DNA of 35,071 nucleotides, from positions 1-35,071 of the forward strand of contig NZ_JAEELZ010000093.1 in NCBI RefSeq assembly GCF_016282985.1, in the 5' to 3' direction. The translations under genes and the position numbers were made by a program. This document shows positions 1-9,039 of the stretch, in pieces. Position 1 is the first letter of the stretch; each line of letters opens with the position of its first letter. The DNA comes from Methanosphaera sp. Lineage in GTDB: Archaea; Methanobacteriota; Methanobacteria; Methanobacteriales; Methanobacteriaceae. The notes under the pieces were generated by a model that ran no database searches, was not told where the DNA came from, and saw only the letters and a program-made list of their open reading frames with translations.

Positions 1-235
1 CCAGACATGATAACAAATAAAAGGGGAACTGATAACTAATATAAAACCCATAATCAAATAAATATAATAATAAACAAAAAAATGTCAAAATGATAAAAAG
101 TATTACAAAAACAAATAAAAAGATAATTTTGTCAGATACTCTTCCTATAAAAAAAGTTTAAAAAGTATTTTTAATATAGATATTATTAACGATATACAAA
201 AAATATAGACTAATTTAACTGGGGCTAAACATAAT

Positions 236-946
236 ATGAACAAGGAAGACATACCACCAATTACATCAGACATTTACATTATTTTATCTTGTTATAACGA
301 AGAGGAAACATTAGAAGAAGTAGTAACTGGATTAGTGGAACGTGGATTTAAAGTTATAATAGTTGATGACGGGTCTAAAGACAATAGTCCTGTCATTGCA
401 AGACAATTAGTTAAAAAATTTAATCCAAATGTTTACCATTACAGACACATTATAAATGTAGGATTAGGTGGAGCAATTAAAACGGGTATTCAGGCTGCTC
501 TAAGCAAAGGTGCCGATATAATGATTACCTTTGATGCTGATGGCCAACACAACCCTGATGATTTATATAATATATATCCACCATTACAAGAAGGTAAGGC
601 AGATGTTGTTATAGCTGCCCGTGATTTTGATGATATGCCTACAGGTAGACGTTTTGGTAATACTGTAATGAATTACATTACTTTCTTATTCCAGGGAAAA
701 ATGGTAAAAGATTCACAGTCAGGACTAAGAGGATTCACCAATAAAGCAGCACGTCAACTTAATTTAAAAAGTCCCCACTATGGAGTAAGTAGTGAAATAA
801 TTGGTGAAATAAATCGTAAACATTTAAAACTATTGGAAGTTCCTATGACCACCATTTATGATGAACGTACCATTCAAAAAGGAACAAACACTATTGTTGG
901 AATAAAAATTGTTTTAGAGTTTATTAATGAAACTCTGAAAAAATAA
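236..946 (+). CDS. GT2 family glycosyltransferase, dolichyl-phosphate sugar synthase-like
   Basis: This is a 236-residue GT-A fold family 2 glycosyltransferase. Visible motifs are SCYNEEET at residues 18-25 (nucleotide-binding start), VDDGS at 43-47, the metal-binding DADGQH at 100-105 and DSQSGLRGF at 159-167. This set is typical of enzymes that move a sugar from a nucleotide donor to dolichyl or polyprenyl phosphate on the cytoplasmic membrane face. There is no hydrophobic C-terminal anchor, so membrane contact may come from the DUF2304 protein encoded 12 bases downstream. The likely role is lipid-linked sugar supply for surface glycans or glycoproteins. The exact sugar cannot be read from sequence. 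The start is preceded only by a weak G-rich stretch (TGGGG) about ten bases upstream. Family is certain; substrate is open. Confidence 0.9.
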   Translation: MNKEDIPPITSDIYIILSCYNEEETLEEVVTGLVERGFKVIIVDDGSKDNSPVIARQLVKKFNPNVYHYRHIINVGLGGAIKTGIQAALSKGADIMITFDADGQHNPDDLYNIYPPLQEGKADVVIAARDFDDMPTGRRFGNTVMNYITFLFQGKMVKDSQSGLRGFTNKAARQLNLKSPHYGVSSEIIGEINRKHLKLLEVPMTTIYDERTIQKGTNTIVGIKIVLEFINETLKK

Positions 947-958
947 GGTGGAAGTAAA

Positions 959-1288
959 ATGTTAACTTATCAGATTATATTACTGTTACTTAGTATAATT
1001 GGCATTGCATTAGGTATCTTTAGATATAGAAACGAATCATTCAGCAATAGCGTATTTGCATTATGGACATTCGTATGGATAATAATAATAATCGTAACAC
1101 TATTTCCAGCAATTACAACACACTTTGCTAACTTATTTGGTATTGGTCGTGGTTTAGATAGTGTTTATATTGTTTCTATATTGTTCCTTTTCTACATAGT
1201 TTTTAAATTATATAATAAAATAGAACAACAGAAGAAAAGAATAAACGAACTTGTTAGTCAATTAACCCTCAAGGAAAATGAAGAATAA
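959..1288 (+). CDS. DUF2304 membrane protein
   Basis: This 109-residue protein has three hydrophobic segments (about residues 5-21, 33-55 and 70-86) and a charged, probably coiled-coil tail from about 87 rich in Lys, Gln and Glu. The layout matches DUF2304, a family repeatedly found directly after GT2 glycosyltransferase genes. GGTGG lies nine bases before the ATG and 12 bases separate the two genes, so they are almost surely one operon. By analogy with that genomic pairing it may tether or assist the glycosyltransferase at the membrane; this is inference, as no biochemical role is visible. Its stop codon lies inside a perfect palindrome that looks like a terminator. Confidence 0.8.
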   Translation: MLTYQIILLLLSIIGIALGIFRYRNESFSNSVFALWTFVWIIIIIVTLFPAITTHFANLFGIGRGLDSVYIVSILFLFYIVFKLYNKIEQQKKRINELVSQLTLKENEE

Positions 1289-1308
1289 TTATTCTTCAAT
1301 ATTTTTTT
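1280..1308 (+). terminator. Hairpin plus T-run terminator after the DUF2304 gene
   Basis: A perfect 18-base palindrome, GAAGAATAATTATTCTTC at 1280-1297, contains the stop codon of the DUF2304 gene and is followed within a few bases by a run of T. A T-tract alone can terminate archaeal RNA polymerase. The hairpin is AT-rich, so its contribution is uncertain. Confidence 0.6.
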
Positions 1309-1529
1309 TAAATAAAGATTATATAACCTGTTTTAATTTTTTTTTATATATAATAAGATAAGAAATGTATTTCTTTAAGGTATTATTACAATATCCTTAT
1401 ATTTTCTTTTGCTTCAAAAAATTGCTTTTCTACAAACATTAATAGTAAATAAATTACATAATATATATAGAATAAATTAATATTATAATATAATATTTTC
1501 ACAGGTTTTAAAACAAAGGAGGAGAAATA

Positions 1530-1901
1530 ATGTTCCCAGGTGGCAAAATAAGTCCAAAACAACTAAAACAAATGGAAAAGAAAATGAAACAAATGGGTAT
1601 GAACATGAAAGAACTTGAAGGAGTCGAACAAGTAGTTATTACCCTCAAAGACAAAGAAATTGTTATTAAAGATGCAGAAGTCAGTATCATGAAAGCTATG
1701 GGTACTGAAACTTACCAAATATCAGGTAATGCAGAAGAAAGAATTAAAGGTGCAGACACTGAAGATGCTTCAGAAGTTGAAATTTCAGAAGACGACATTG
1801 ATTTAGTAGCTTCACAAACTGGAAAATCAAAAGAAGAAGCAGAAAATGCATTAAAAGAAGCTAATGGTGACTTAGCTGAAGCTATTATGAGATTATCATA
1901 A
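1530..1901 (+). CDS. nac: Nascent polypeptide-associated complex protein (archaeal NAC)
   Basis: This 123-residue protein has the archaeal NAC architecture: a basic, Met/Lys-rich N-terminus (about residues 8-28), a NAC beta-barrel domain (about 30-70), an acidic linker, and a C-terminal UBA domain (about 86-123, ending in a NGDLAEAIMRL-type helix). In archaea NAC is a homodimer that binds ribosomes and shields emerging chains. The strong ribosome binding site AGGAGGAGA at 1517-1525 fixes the start. The gene appears monocistronic: 241 bases of AT-rich sequence precede it and 246 follow, and apart from the terminator at 1280 I see no feature in either gap beyond TATA-like tracts. Confidence 0.93.
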   Translation: MFPGGKISPKQLKQMEKKMKQMGMNMKELEGVEQVVITLKDKEIVIKDAEVSIMKAMGTETYQISGNAEERIKGADTEDASEVEISEDDIDLVASQTGKSKEEAENALKEANGDLAEAIMRLS

Positions 1902-2147
1902 TACTGAAGTATACCCAACATTAATATTAGAAAAAATATAGTGTGTTCTTAGTAAAAAATCAGAAATATTTTAAATTCTTAAGATTAACAAAAGATTATT
2001 ATCAATTAAAAAGGTATAAAACGATTGTAAATCATTAAAAATACAAGATAAAAGAAATTTTGAAATAAATAAATACTAAGAAAACTATATTAAATATTAG
2101 AAAATAATGAACAGAGAATAAAAAAATAAAAGAAAAAAGGTGATCTT

Positions 2148-3188
2148 TTGAAAATAATTGTTGACGGGTCAAATGTTGCTTACTACGGACAACAACCCGA
2201 TGAAGAAACAGGTAAAGTAACACCAAGTCTTAAAACATTAAAAGTAGCTATAAGTACGCTTGAAAAATTAGGACACGAACCAATTGTATTATCAGATGCA
2301 CCATTAAGACATGAAATTGATGATAAAGATGGCTTTAATGAAATGATCCAAAATGAAGAAGTATTTCCTGTACCGGCAGGTACTATAGCTGATCATTACA
2401 TTTTAAACTTAGCATATGAAGAAGATGCTAAAATATTATCCAATGATTTCTTTAGAGATTATCAGGATGAATTCCAAGATATAAACAGTAGAAGATTACC
2501 GTACAGGGTTAAAAATGGTAGATTCCAAATAGGAAAACCAGCACCACCTAAAAAAGTAAAAAACTTACTACAAAAAATCTGTTCTAAATCTTTAAATGAA
2601 TTTGAAACAAGAGGATTTGATGTATATAAGTCAAAGAAAAACAGAAAATTCTCAGGATTAGCCGTAGCACAAGAAGCAATTAATAGAGTAAATAAAGAAG
2701 AAGATAATGCAATAGATTCAAAATTAGAAAACATCTTTATGAAAGTTCCTATCTTAAATAAAATGGTAAGCTTTGTTGATGATGATGTTGAAGAAGCAGA
2801 TTTCTTAATATTTGTATTAGTTAATCCAAAAGACTACAAAGAAGCTGTTAAAAATGCAGGAACTATTGCAGTAACTGTTAGAAACAAACTTAACTTAGAT
2901 CATTCACCATTAGTAGCTGTAAGAAATGATTTATTCACAAGACCTGGAACCTTCGAATTAAACATAATTTACTCAGATGAAGTATTAGAAGAATCACCAT
3001 TTAATTTAAATATCATAATTAACGATTCTGATTATTCATTCATTAAACATAATTCAAGAAATATTGCAAGTACTATGGCAGCTAGATTAGGAACATGGAA
3101 ATTCCCGATTGTATCTGTTAAACCAAGTATGCTTATGGAAAAACCAGGACAGTTCGAAATATCTATAGAACGTGGAGGAAGAAGATAA
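2148..3188 (+). CDS. Zc3h12a/Regnase-like NYN domain ribonuclease with duplicated C-terminal domain
   Basis: The 346-residue protein starts at TTG, fixed by AGGTGAT at 2138-2144. Residues 1-130 match the NYN/PIN domain of Regnase-1-type endoribonucleases: VDGSN at 5-9, a second acidic motif LSD at 48-50, ADH at 81-83 and SNDFFRDY at 98-105. Asp6, Asp82, Asp100 and Asp104 are the expected metal-binding residues, so the nuclease looks active. The rest is not a zinc finger. After a basic linker (134-170) there are two similar units, about 219-276 and 285-342, each an alpha/beta segment with a short Pro-Gly turn (RPGTFEL and KPGQFEI). The stop is one base before the next gene's ATG, so the two are translationally coupled. 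RNA target and partner are unknown. The nuclease call is firm for the domain and open for the biology. Confidence 0.82.
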   Translation: MKIIVDGSNVAYYGQQPDEETGKVTPSLKTLKVAISTLEKLGHEPIVLSDAPLRHEIDDKDGFNEMIQNEEVFPVPAGTIADHYILNLAYEEDAKILSNDFFRDYQDEFQDINSRRLPYRVKNGRFQIGKPAPPKKVKNLLQKICSKSLNEFETRGFDVYKSKKNRKFSGLAVAQEAINRVNKEEDNAIDSKLENIFMKVPILNKMVSFVDDDVEEADFLIFVLVNPKDYKEAVKNAGTIAVTVRNKLNLDHSPLVAVRNDLFTRPGTFELNIIYSDEVLEESPFNLNIIINDSDYSFIKHNSRNIASTMAARLGTWKFPIVSVKPSMLMEKPGQFEISIERGGRR

Positions 3189-3189
3189 A

Positions 3190-4404
3190 ATGGCTTTTAA
3201 TAATCTAATGAAAAGATTATTCAGCCAACTTCTTCATAAACGAGTTATAAGTATAGGAACAAGTTATTTTGCAACAAATGAATTAGAAACAGATTATGTT
3301 TCTTTAATTAATCTTACTAAAACTATGTTGGTTGAAATAAAACCGGCAGAGATAAACAGTAAAACAATATTTGCAAATTTAGAACAGGAAATTGACCAAA
3401 GAGATTTACCTCAAAACAGGAAATTCATTGAAATTAAACCTGCAGAAGATGAAGTAAATGAATTTGCATTATTAAGTAACATCATTATGGGTAATGACCG
3501 TTACTTGTATGTGGAATTATTTAAACCATCTCCTATCATGGAAACATTTGCTCAAATGATTCTTAAAGCAAATGGTGAAATAATAGAAAAAGGTAAAACC
3601 GAACTTGTTTCTAGAATGCCCTCCAAAAAAGAAGGAATAAGAGTTGCAATAAGACTTATTTCTTTAGGTATGCAAAATGGGTGTAATGTTAGAGCAGCAG
3701 TGGGAATGACTGGTGCAGCATCCATTGAACGTGCAATTGACATGAATATGGAAATTGGACCTACAAGTGGAGTGGGCTTCACAAAACTTGGTGGAGAATA
3801 TGGAGTAATCTTTGAAACAATTCCAACTTTAGAACGAGTAGATTTAACTCCAATGCAAATAGATAACTTCATGTACATAGATGCTAAAGATTCAACAGGA
3901 TTTATTTCTAAATATGGTAAAGATAAACTAATTGAAATAATGAATGACATCAATGCATATATTGCTAATGAAAGTGAAGGGAAAATTGAAGGATATCGTG
4001 TTGGTGGAGATGATTTAATCATTAACTTCCCAAATAAAGAAATTGCTTTAAAAACGGGATTGGACTGTGCATGGTATGCTATGAATAATGGATTAAACCT
4101 AAGGGTAGGTATAGGAAAAAGTAGAAGAGAAGCTGGTGAAAACGCACATTTAAGTGACCAATTAAAAATTTACGATGATACTCCTGTTATTGTCTTTGAC
4201 TTAGCAAATGGTAAGTATGGATATTACATACCATCAGAGTTTACAAGAAGTGCTTTGGACTTTATTACAAATAAAAGTTCTTTATTAATAGGTGTCTTCT
4301 TATTTGTTTTCATCGTTACAATGATTGGATGGAATACTGGTAATGCATGGTTAGGATTTGTTGCATTGTTATTTGCATTATTAGTTGTTACAATTGCTAG
4401 TTAA
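3190..4404 (+). CDS. Membrane-anchored GGDEF/GTP cyclohydrolase III-like palm-domain protein
   Basis: I start this at ATG 3190, served by GGAGG at 3174-3178, rather than at GTG 3172, giving 404 residues. A palm-like domain spans about 225-340: YIDAKDS (229-235; Asp231 and Asp234), then GGDD at 272-275, the two metal-binding positions expected of nucleotidyl cyclases, polymerases and GTP cyclohydrolase III. Residues about 105-210 resemble the same fold without those acidic residues, so the protein may be a duplication with one dead half. Two transmembrane helices (364-381 and 386-402) anchor it at the C-terminus. It may cyclise or hydrolyse a nucleotide, but substrate and product cannot be read. 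Coupling to the NYN ribonuclease upstream suggests a common pathway. I recognise no named family for the full length. Confidence 0.65.
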   Translation: MAFNNLMKRLFSQLLHKRVISIGTSYFATNELETDYVSLINLTKTMLVEIKPAEINSKTIFANLEQEIDQRDLPQNRKFIEIKPAEDEVNEFALLSNIIMGNDRYLYVELFKPSPIMETFAQMILKANGEIIEKGKTELVSRMPSKKEGIRVAIRLISLGMQNGCNVRAAVGMTGAASIERAIDMNMEIGPTSGVGFTKLGGEYGVIFETIPTLERVDLTPMQIDNFMYIDAKDSTGFISKYGKDKLIEIMNDINAYIANESEGKIEGYRVGGDDLIINFPNKEIALKTGLDCAWYAMNNGLNLRVGIGKSRREAGENAHLSDQLKIYDDTPVIVFDLANGKYGYYIPSEFTRSALDFITNKSSLLIGVFLFVFIVTMIGWNTGNAWLGFVALLFALLVVTIAS

Positions 4405-4417
4405 GGAGGGAAAATAT

Positions 4418-4852
4418 ATGAATGGTGAAACAAAATCAAAAATTCTATTAATTTTAGTAGTAGGACTTGCCGCTTTAGCCTGTGGAACAATAGTATCAGC
4501 ATTTGTACATATAGACCTCCCACAAGAAAGTTTACTTGATGATTTAGAAGAATTAGAAAATGACACCGTGTTATCTATAAATGACTCAAATGTAACTCAA
4601 AACTATACAAAAACTACGACAAAAAAATCTAGTTCAAACAATTATAAAAAATCTAGTTCATCTAGTAATAATAGTGATTCCTCAAGTAGTTCAAGTGATT
4701 CCTCAAGTAGCTCTAGTGGAAGCGGTTCTTCATCAGGCAGTAGTAGTTCCGGTTCTTCCTCTTCTGGAAGTTCTGGTGGAAGTTCACCACACACCAGTAG
4801 TGGTGGATCACAATCAGGTGGAAGTGGATCAAGCCAACAGTCTACAAGATAA
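4418..4852 (+). CDS. Ser/Gly-rich membrane-anchored or secreted protein
   Basis: Start ATG 4418 is set by AAGGAGGG at 4403-4410, which overlaps the stop of the preceding gene. The protein has 144 residues. Residues 8-29 form a signal anchor or signal peptide, followed by an acidic stretch (about 34-55) with possible N-glycosylation sites. A low-complexity tail from about residue 66 is made almost only of Ser, Gly, Thr and a few Asn, ending in a His/Gln-containing segment. The tail is probably extracellular, disordered and possibly heavily O-glycosylated; this is inference. It is co-transcribed with the ribonuclease and palm-domain genes. No function is recognised. Confidence 0.7.
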   Translation: MNGETKSKILLILVVGLAALACGTIVSAFVHIDLPQESLLDDLEELENDTVLSINDSNVTQNYTKTTTKKSSSNNYKKSSSSSNNSDSSSSSSDSSSSSSGSGSSSGSSSSGSSSSGSSGGSSPHTSSGGSQSGGSGSSQQSTR

Positions 4853-4935
4853 ATATAAACTAGATTTAATATTTTGAATAATTAATCTCCTCTTATATTT
4901 TTTTAGAATATTAATTTTTTTTAGGAAATAAGAAT

Positions 4936-6132
4936 ATGAAAATTTTAGATAATGGAATTTGTGCAATTGATTCTGTGAAAGTTAGTGGATACAGAGAAGG
5001 TAAATACGGTGTGACCATCATTTATCATGAAAATTCTACAGCCGTTGGAGTATACACTACAAACCAAGTTTATGCAGCACCAATTGACATTACAAGAAAA
5101 CATATAGCAAATGGTAATATTTCTGCCATAATTGTTAATAGTGGAAATGCGAATTGTTACACTAAAGAAGATGGAATAAAGAAAGGATTGGAATTAGCAC
5201 AGCTAGTTGCTGATAGTTTAAATATTCCTGTTGAAGATGTAGCTGTAGCCAGCACCGGTGTTATTGGTAGACAAATGCCTATGGAGATTTTAAAACCGGT
5301 TGCTGAAAAATCATTATCACAATTAGATAATAACAGAGAATCAGCAAATAATGCTGCAGATGCCATTCTTACTACTGATACTGTACGAAAAGAATGTGCG
5401 GTTGAACACAAATTGAAGGATGGAACTGTATTTAAAGTTGCAGGTATTTGTAAAGGTTCAGGTATGATTGCACCTAATATGGGAACTATGTTAGGATTTA
5501 TTACAACCGACTTAAAAGTACCTCAGGAATGTTTACAGGAAGCTTTAAACAAAAGTATCAAAAAATCATTCAACATGGTTGTTGTTGATGGTGATGAAAG
5601 TACTAACGATACTGTTTTACTATTAAGTACCAATGATGTTGAAGGTGAAATAGATGATAATTTCCAAGAAGCATTAGATTACGTATGTACCAGTCTTGCA
5701 AAACAAATTGCCCGAGATGGTGAAGGAGCAGATAAGTTTATGGAAGTTATTGCCAGTGGAGCTAAAACTGAAGATGATGCAATAAGTTTATCAAAAAGTA
5801 TAGTTTCTTCAAGTCTTGTAAAAACTGCATTAGCTGGTGCAGATCCAAATTGGGGAAGAATTATTAGTGCAATGGGATATTCTGGTGTAGAATTTGATCC
5901 GGAAAATGTTTCAATTAGTATAGGAAATAGAGACAAAGATGTTGTAATTGTAGATAAAGGTTTTGTCACAACTTATGATAAACCAGAATTACTTGAAGAA
6001 GCTGAAAGCATAATGAAAGAAAAAACTGTCATAATCAAAGTGGATGTGCATGATGGAAATTATAATGCTACTGCATACGGTTGTGACTTAACATGTGAAT
6101 ATGTACATATTAATGCAGATTATACGACATAG
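4936..6132 (+). CDS. argJ: Bifunctional ornithine acetyltransferase / N-acetylglutamate synthase
   Basis: The 398-residue protein is ArgJ, which transfers acetyl from N-acetylornithine to glutamate (step 5 and, where bifunctional, step 1 of arginine synthesis). The self-cleavage site is clear: [14 protein letters not shown], with Thr184 as the nucleophile that becomes the N-terminus of the beta chain. The stretch VNSGNANC (67-74) and the late GADPNWGR motif are also typical. The usual Ala before the nucleophilic Thr is Gly here. The start has only a modest GGAAAT upstream. The stop TAG overlaps the ribosome binding site of argB, so argJB is an operon. Whether it also makes N-acetylglutamate from acetyl-CoA cannot be decided by eye. 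Confidence 0.95.
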   Translation: MKILDNGICAIDSVKVSGYREGKYGVTIIYHENSTAVGVYTTNQVYAAPIDITRKHIANGNISAIIVNSGNANCYTKEDGIKKGLELAQLVADSLNIPVEDVAVASTGVIGRQMPMEILKPVAEKSLSQLDNNRESANNAADAILTTDTVRKECAVEHKLKDGTVFKVAGICKGSGMIAPNMGTMLGFITTDLKVPQECLQEALNKSIKKSFNMVVVDGDESTNDTVLLLSTNDVEGEIDDNFQEALDYVCTSLAKQIARDGEGADKFMEVIASGAKTEDDAISLSKSIVSSSLVKTALAGADPNWGRIISAMGYSGVEFDPENVSISIGNRDKDVVIVDKGFVTTYDKPELLEEAESIMKEKTVIIKVDVHDGNYNATAYGCDLTCEYVHINADYTT

Positions 6133-6143
6133 GAGGAATAAAA

Positions 6144-7040
6144 ATGGTAGACTATGAACCAATAGACATTAGTAATGTATTAATAGAAGCTTTACCTTAT
6201 ATTAAAAAATTTCATAATAAAAAGATAATGATTAAGTATGGTGGACATGCTATGATAGATCAACATGCAATGAGTTCAACAGCAAGAGACACCGTCCTTT
6301 TAAAATATGTGGGAATGCAACCATTAGTTGTTCATGGAGGAGGTCCGGATATATCCAGAGCAATGGATAAAATGGGTAAAACTCCAAAATTCGTTGGTGG
6401 ACTAAGAGTTACCGATTCTGAAACCATGGATATTGTTAAAATGGTTCTTATTGGTAAAATTAACATAGACATAGTATCAAAAATAGGTTTACATGGTGGA
6501 AAAAGCATAGGTATTTCAGGAAAAGATGATTTCCTAATAGAAGCTTCAAAAAGAGATTTAACAAAAATTCAACAAGAGGATGGTGAAATACTTGAAGTTG
6601 ATTTAGGATATGTTGGAAAAATTAATAAAATCAATAGTAATTTAATTGATGTGTTAACTCAAGAAAATTATATACCTGTTATTGCACCATTAGGTACTGA
6701 TGAATCAGGAAATACATTGAATCTTAATGCAGATACCGTTGCAGGTAGTCTTGCTTCCGATATTAATGCTGAAAAACTTGTTGTTTTAACTGATGTTCCA
6801 GGTATTTTAACAGATCCTGATGACCCTGAAAGTATTATAAGAAGAATACATGTTGATGAATTAAAAGAACTAGTTAAAGAGGGTATCATTACTGGTGGTA
6901 TGATTCCTAAGGTTGAAACTTGTATTAATGCTGTTGAAAATGGTGTTAAAACCGCCCATATTCTTGATGGTAGAATTGAACATTCCATATTATTAGAAAT
7001 TTTCACAAAAGATGGTATCGGTACTATGGTACGTGAATAA
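6144..7040 (+). CDS. argB: Acetylglutamate kinase
   Basis: This 298-residue amino acid kinase family protein phosphorylates N-acetylglutamate, step 2 of arginine synthesis. KYGGHAM (31-37) is the phosphate-binding start, HGGGPDIS (64-71) the substrate loop, and GGMIPKVE near the C-terminus the conserved ATP-site segment. AGGAGG at 6131-6136 fixes the start. The N-terminus before the kinase core is short (about 25 residues), so I do not see the long helix linked to the arginine-sensitive hexameric form; feedback inhibition is uncertain. It lies eleven bases after argJ. A T-rich stretch at 7059-7080 may end the argJB transcript. Confidence 0.96.
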   Translation: MVDYEPIDISNVLIEALPYIKKFHNKKIMIKYGGHAMIDQHAMSSTARDTVLLKYVGMQPLVVHGGGPDISRAMDKMGKTPKFVGGLRVTDSETMDIVKMVLIGKINIDIVSKIGLHGGKSIGISGKDDFLIEASKRDLTKIQQEDGEILEVDLGYVGKINKINSNLIDVLTQENYIPVIAPLGTDESGNTLNLNADTVAGSLASDINAEKLVVLTDVPGILTDPDDPESIIRRIHVDELKELVKEGIITGGMIPKVETCINAVENGVKTAHILDGRIEHSILLEIFTKDGIGTMVRE

Positions 7041-7089
7041 TTAATTCGATTAACCTCCTTTTTTTATTTAATTATTTTTTAAGATTGTT

Positions 7090-7977
7090 ATGAAATCTGT
7101 AGAATTAACTGATAATGAAATTAATCGTTTTTTAAATTTAACAAAAGAATATAAACATGAAAAACCCCATCAATATGAACATACACGTATTAAAGATGGA
7201 AAAATTGTTTTTATTTTGTATAATTCAAAAAAGTTAGTTTATAATGACAATGCTGAATGTTATGATTTGTTAAGTAAGATACTTGAAGATAAAGAATATT
7301 ACTCCAATCACACCAAACAATATACTGAAAATAATAATAAAAATACTGTGAGTTTTCTTGAAAACTATGAATTTACTATAGGTTCTGATGAAACTGGTAA
7401 GGGTGAATGGTATGGACCATTAGTTATTACTGCTGTATGTACATCACATGAAGAAAATTTAAAGTTAAAAGAAATTGGTGTAACAGACAGCAAAAAATTA
7501 TCCCGGAAAAATATTTTGGATTTGTACTGTGAGATTGAAAAATTAAATATTAAACAGGAAAGCATAGTTTTAACACCATTTAGTTATAATAAATTATATG
7601 CTAAGTTTAAAAGTGAAGGAAAAAATTTAAACCATTTATTAGCTTATCTTCATTCAAAAGTCATTACAAATCTTCTAAGCCAAATTAACACAACAAATGT
7701 TCTTGTAATTATTGATAAATTTGATTATAAGAAAATGAACGAATATCTTGATGTGAATAAAAATATTAAAATTATTCAAGAAACAAATGGTGAAAGATTC
7801 ATTCCTGTTGCAACCAGCAGTATTATTGCTAAGTATCATTATGAAAAAAGATTAAAAGATATAGAAAAAAGATATAATATTAACCTTAGAAAAACTAAAC
7901 CAAAAGATATTGATAAAAATATCATAGATAAAGTTGCAAAAGTACATTTTAAAAATGTAAAAAAATATTCAGATTAA
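7090..7977 (+). CDS. rnhC: Ribonuclease HIII
   Basis: The 295-residue protein removes RNA from RNA-DNA hybrids. GSDETGKGEWYGP (98-110) holds Asp100 and Glu101, VTDSKKL (131-137) follows, IIDKFD (207-212) gives Asp209, and Glu235 in GERFIPV takes the fourth metal-binding place, the DEDE set of RNase HIII rather than the DEDD of HII. About 90 residues precede the catalytic core, as expected for the TBP-like substrate-binding domain of HIII. HIII is mainly a bacterial (Firmicutes) type, so its presence in an archaeon suggests old transfer. It lies between argB and argC on the same strand, and 22 bases before argC, without an obvious role in arginine synthesis. No strong ribosome binding site is visible. 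Confidence 0.88.
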   Translation: MKSVELTDNEINRFLNLTKEYKHEKPHQYEHTRIKDGKIVFILYNSKKLVYNDNAECYDLLSKILEDKEYYSNHTKQYTENNNKNTVSFLENYEFTIGSDETGKGEWYGPLVITAVCTSHEENLKLKEIGVTDSKKLSRKNILDLYCEIEKLNIKQESIVLTPFSYNKLYAKFKSEGKNLNHLLAYLHSKVITNLLSQINTTNVLVIIDKFDYKKMNEYLDVNKNIKIIQETNGERFIPVATSSIIAKYHYEKRLKDIEKRYNINLRKTKPKDIDKNIIDKVAKVHFKNVKKYSD

Positions 7978-7999
7978 AAAAAAAATAGGAGAAATATAA

Positions 8000-9028
8000 A
8001 TGAGTAAAATAGATGTTGCAATTATTGGAGCTAGTGGATATACCGGTGGAGAATTAATGAGATTACTTTCAAGACATAACAATGTAAACATTAAATATGT
8101 TACAAGTCGTAAAAATGAAGGAGAATATGTTAGTGAACTTCACCCAAATCTTGAAACATTAGATCTAAAATTTTCCAACCCGGATCCAAAGGATATTGAT
8201 GCTGATTTAGTATTCAGTGCTCTTCCTCATGGTGCATCAATGAAACTAGTGCCTGAATACTTAAATAATGATTCCAGAGTTATAGATTTAAGTGGAGATT
8301 TCAGATTTAAAGATATTGAAACTTACGAAAAATGGTATCATAAGGAACATTTACATCCAGAATTAAATGCTGTATTTGGTTCACCTGAAATTAACAGAGA
8401 ACTAATTAAAGATGCAGACCTTATTGCAAACCCTGGTTGTTTTGTTACCGGAGCAATTCTTTCCAGCCTCCCTATTGTTGAAAATGAATTGGTTGATAGA
8501 ATAATTTTAGACAGTAAAACTGGAGTTAGTGGTGCTGGAGTAAATCCATCAGCAACTACACACTATCCAACCTGTACTGACAATGTAAAACCGTATTCCA
8601 TTTCAAATCATAGACATACTCCTGAAATTAGAGAACAATTGAATAATTTTGGTTCAGGTAATGTAAAAATATCATTTACACCACACTTAGTACCGGTTAT
8701 TAGAGGTATCATTACAACAAACCACAGCTTCCTTTTAAAGGATGATGTAACTGCTGAAGATGTTTATTCATTATACTCTGAATATTATAAAGATGAACCG
8801 TTTGTACAGGTTCTAAAAGATAACAAAGTACCACTTCTTGCAAGCGTTCGTGGTTCCAATAACTGTCAAATTGGTGGTATCTCATTAGATGATATGGATC
8901 ATTTAGTTATTGTATCTGCTATTGACAACCTTGTTAAAGGTGCTTCCGGCCAGGCTATCCAAAATATGAACATCATGTTCGGATTTGATGAAACTGAAGG
9001 ATTGAAAGAAGTAGGGTTATATCCTTAG
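8000..9028 (+). CDS. argC: N-acetyl-gamma-glutamyl-phosphate reductase
   Basis: The 342-residue protein carries out step 3 of arginine synthesis, NADPH-dependent reduction of acetylglutamyl phosphate to the semialdehyde. [10 protein letters not shown] (10-19) is the dinucleotide-binding loop, and Cys147 in ANPGCFVTG is the catalytic thiol. The conserved TGVSGAG and HRHTPEI segments follow, and length matches the standard long ArgC type. AGGAGA upstream supports the ATG. It is separated from argJB by the RNase HIII gene, but all lie on one strand with short gaps, so co-expression is possible. Confidence 0.96.
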   Translation: MSKIDVAIIGASGYTGGELMRLLSRHNNVNIKYVTSRKNEGEYVSELHPNLETLDLKFSNPDPKDIDADLVFSALPHGASMKLVPEYLNNDSRVIDLSGDFRFKDIETYEKWYHKEHLHPELNAVFGSPEINRELIKDADLIANPGCFVTGAILSSLPIVENELVDRIILDSKTGVSGAGVNPSATTHYPTCTDNVKPYSISNHRHTPEIREQLNNFGSGNVKISFTPHLVPVIRGIITTNHSFLLKDDVTAEDVYSLYSEYYKDEPFVQVLKDNKVPLLASVRGSNNCQIGGISLDDMDHLVIVSAIDNLVKGASGQAIQNMNIMFGFDETEGLKEVGLYP

Positions 9029-9039
9029 GAAGTTTTAAT

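Noticed and set aside
1-39. Possible 3' end of an upstream plus-strand gene (open to a TAA at 37-39)
   Set aside because: Twelve codons are too few to tell a gene end from chance in AT-rich DNA.
3172-3189. GTG 3172 as start of the palm-domain gene
   Set aside because: GGAGG at 3174-3178 would lie inside the coding region; ATG 3190 is correctly spaced from it.
2148-4404. Type III CRISPR or CBASS-type defence locus
   Set aside because: No repeats, Cas proteins, or effector nuclease with a known ring-nucleotide sensor are present; only the loose analogy of cyclase-like and nuclease genes remains.
4674-4877. Val/Gln-rich reading frame in the Ser-rich gene
   Set aside because: It is an alternative frame of low-complexity Ser codons, without its own binding site.
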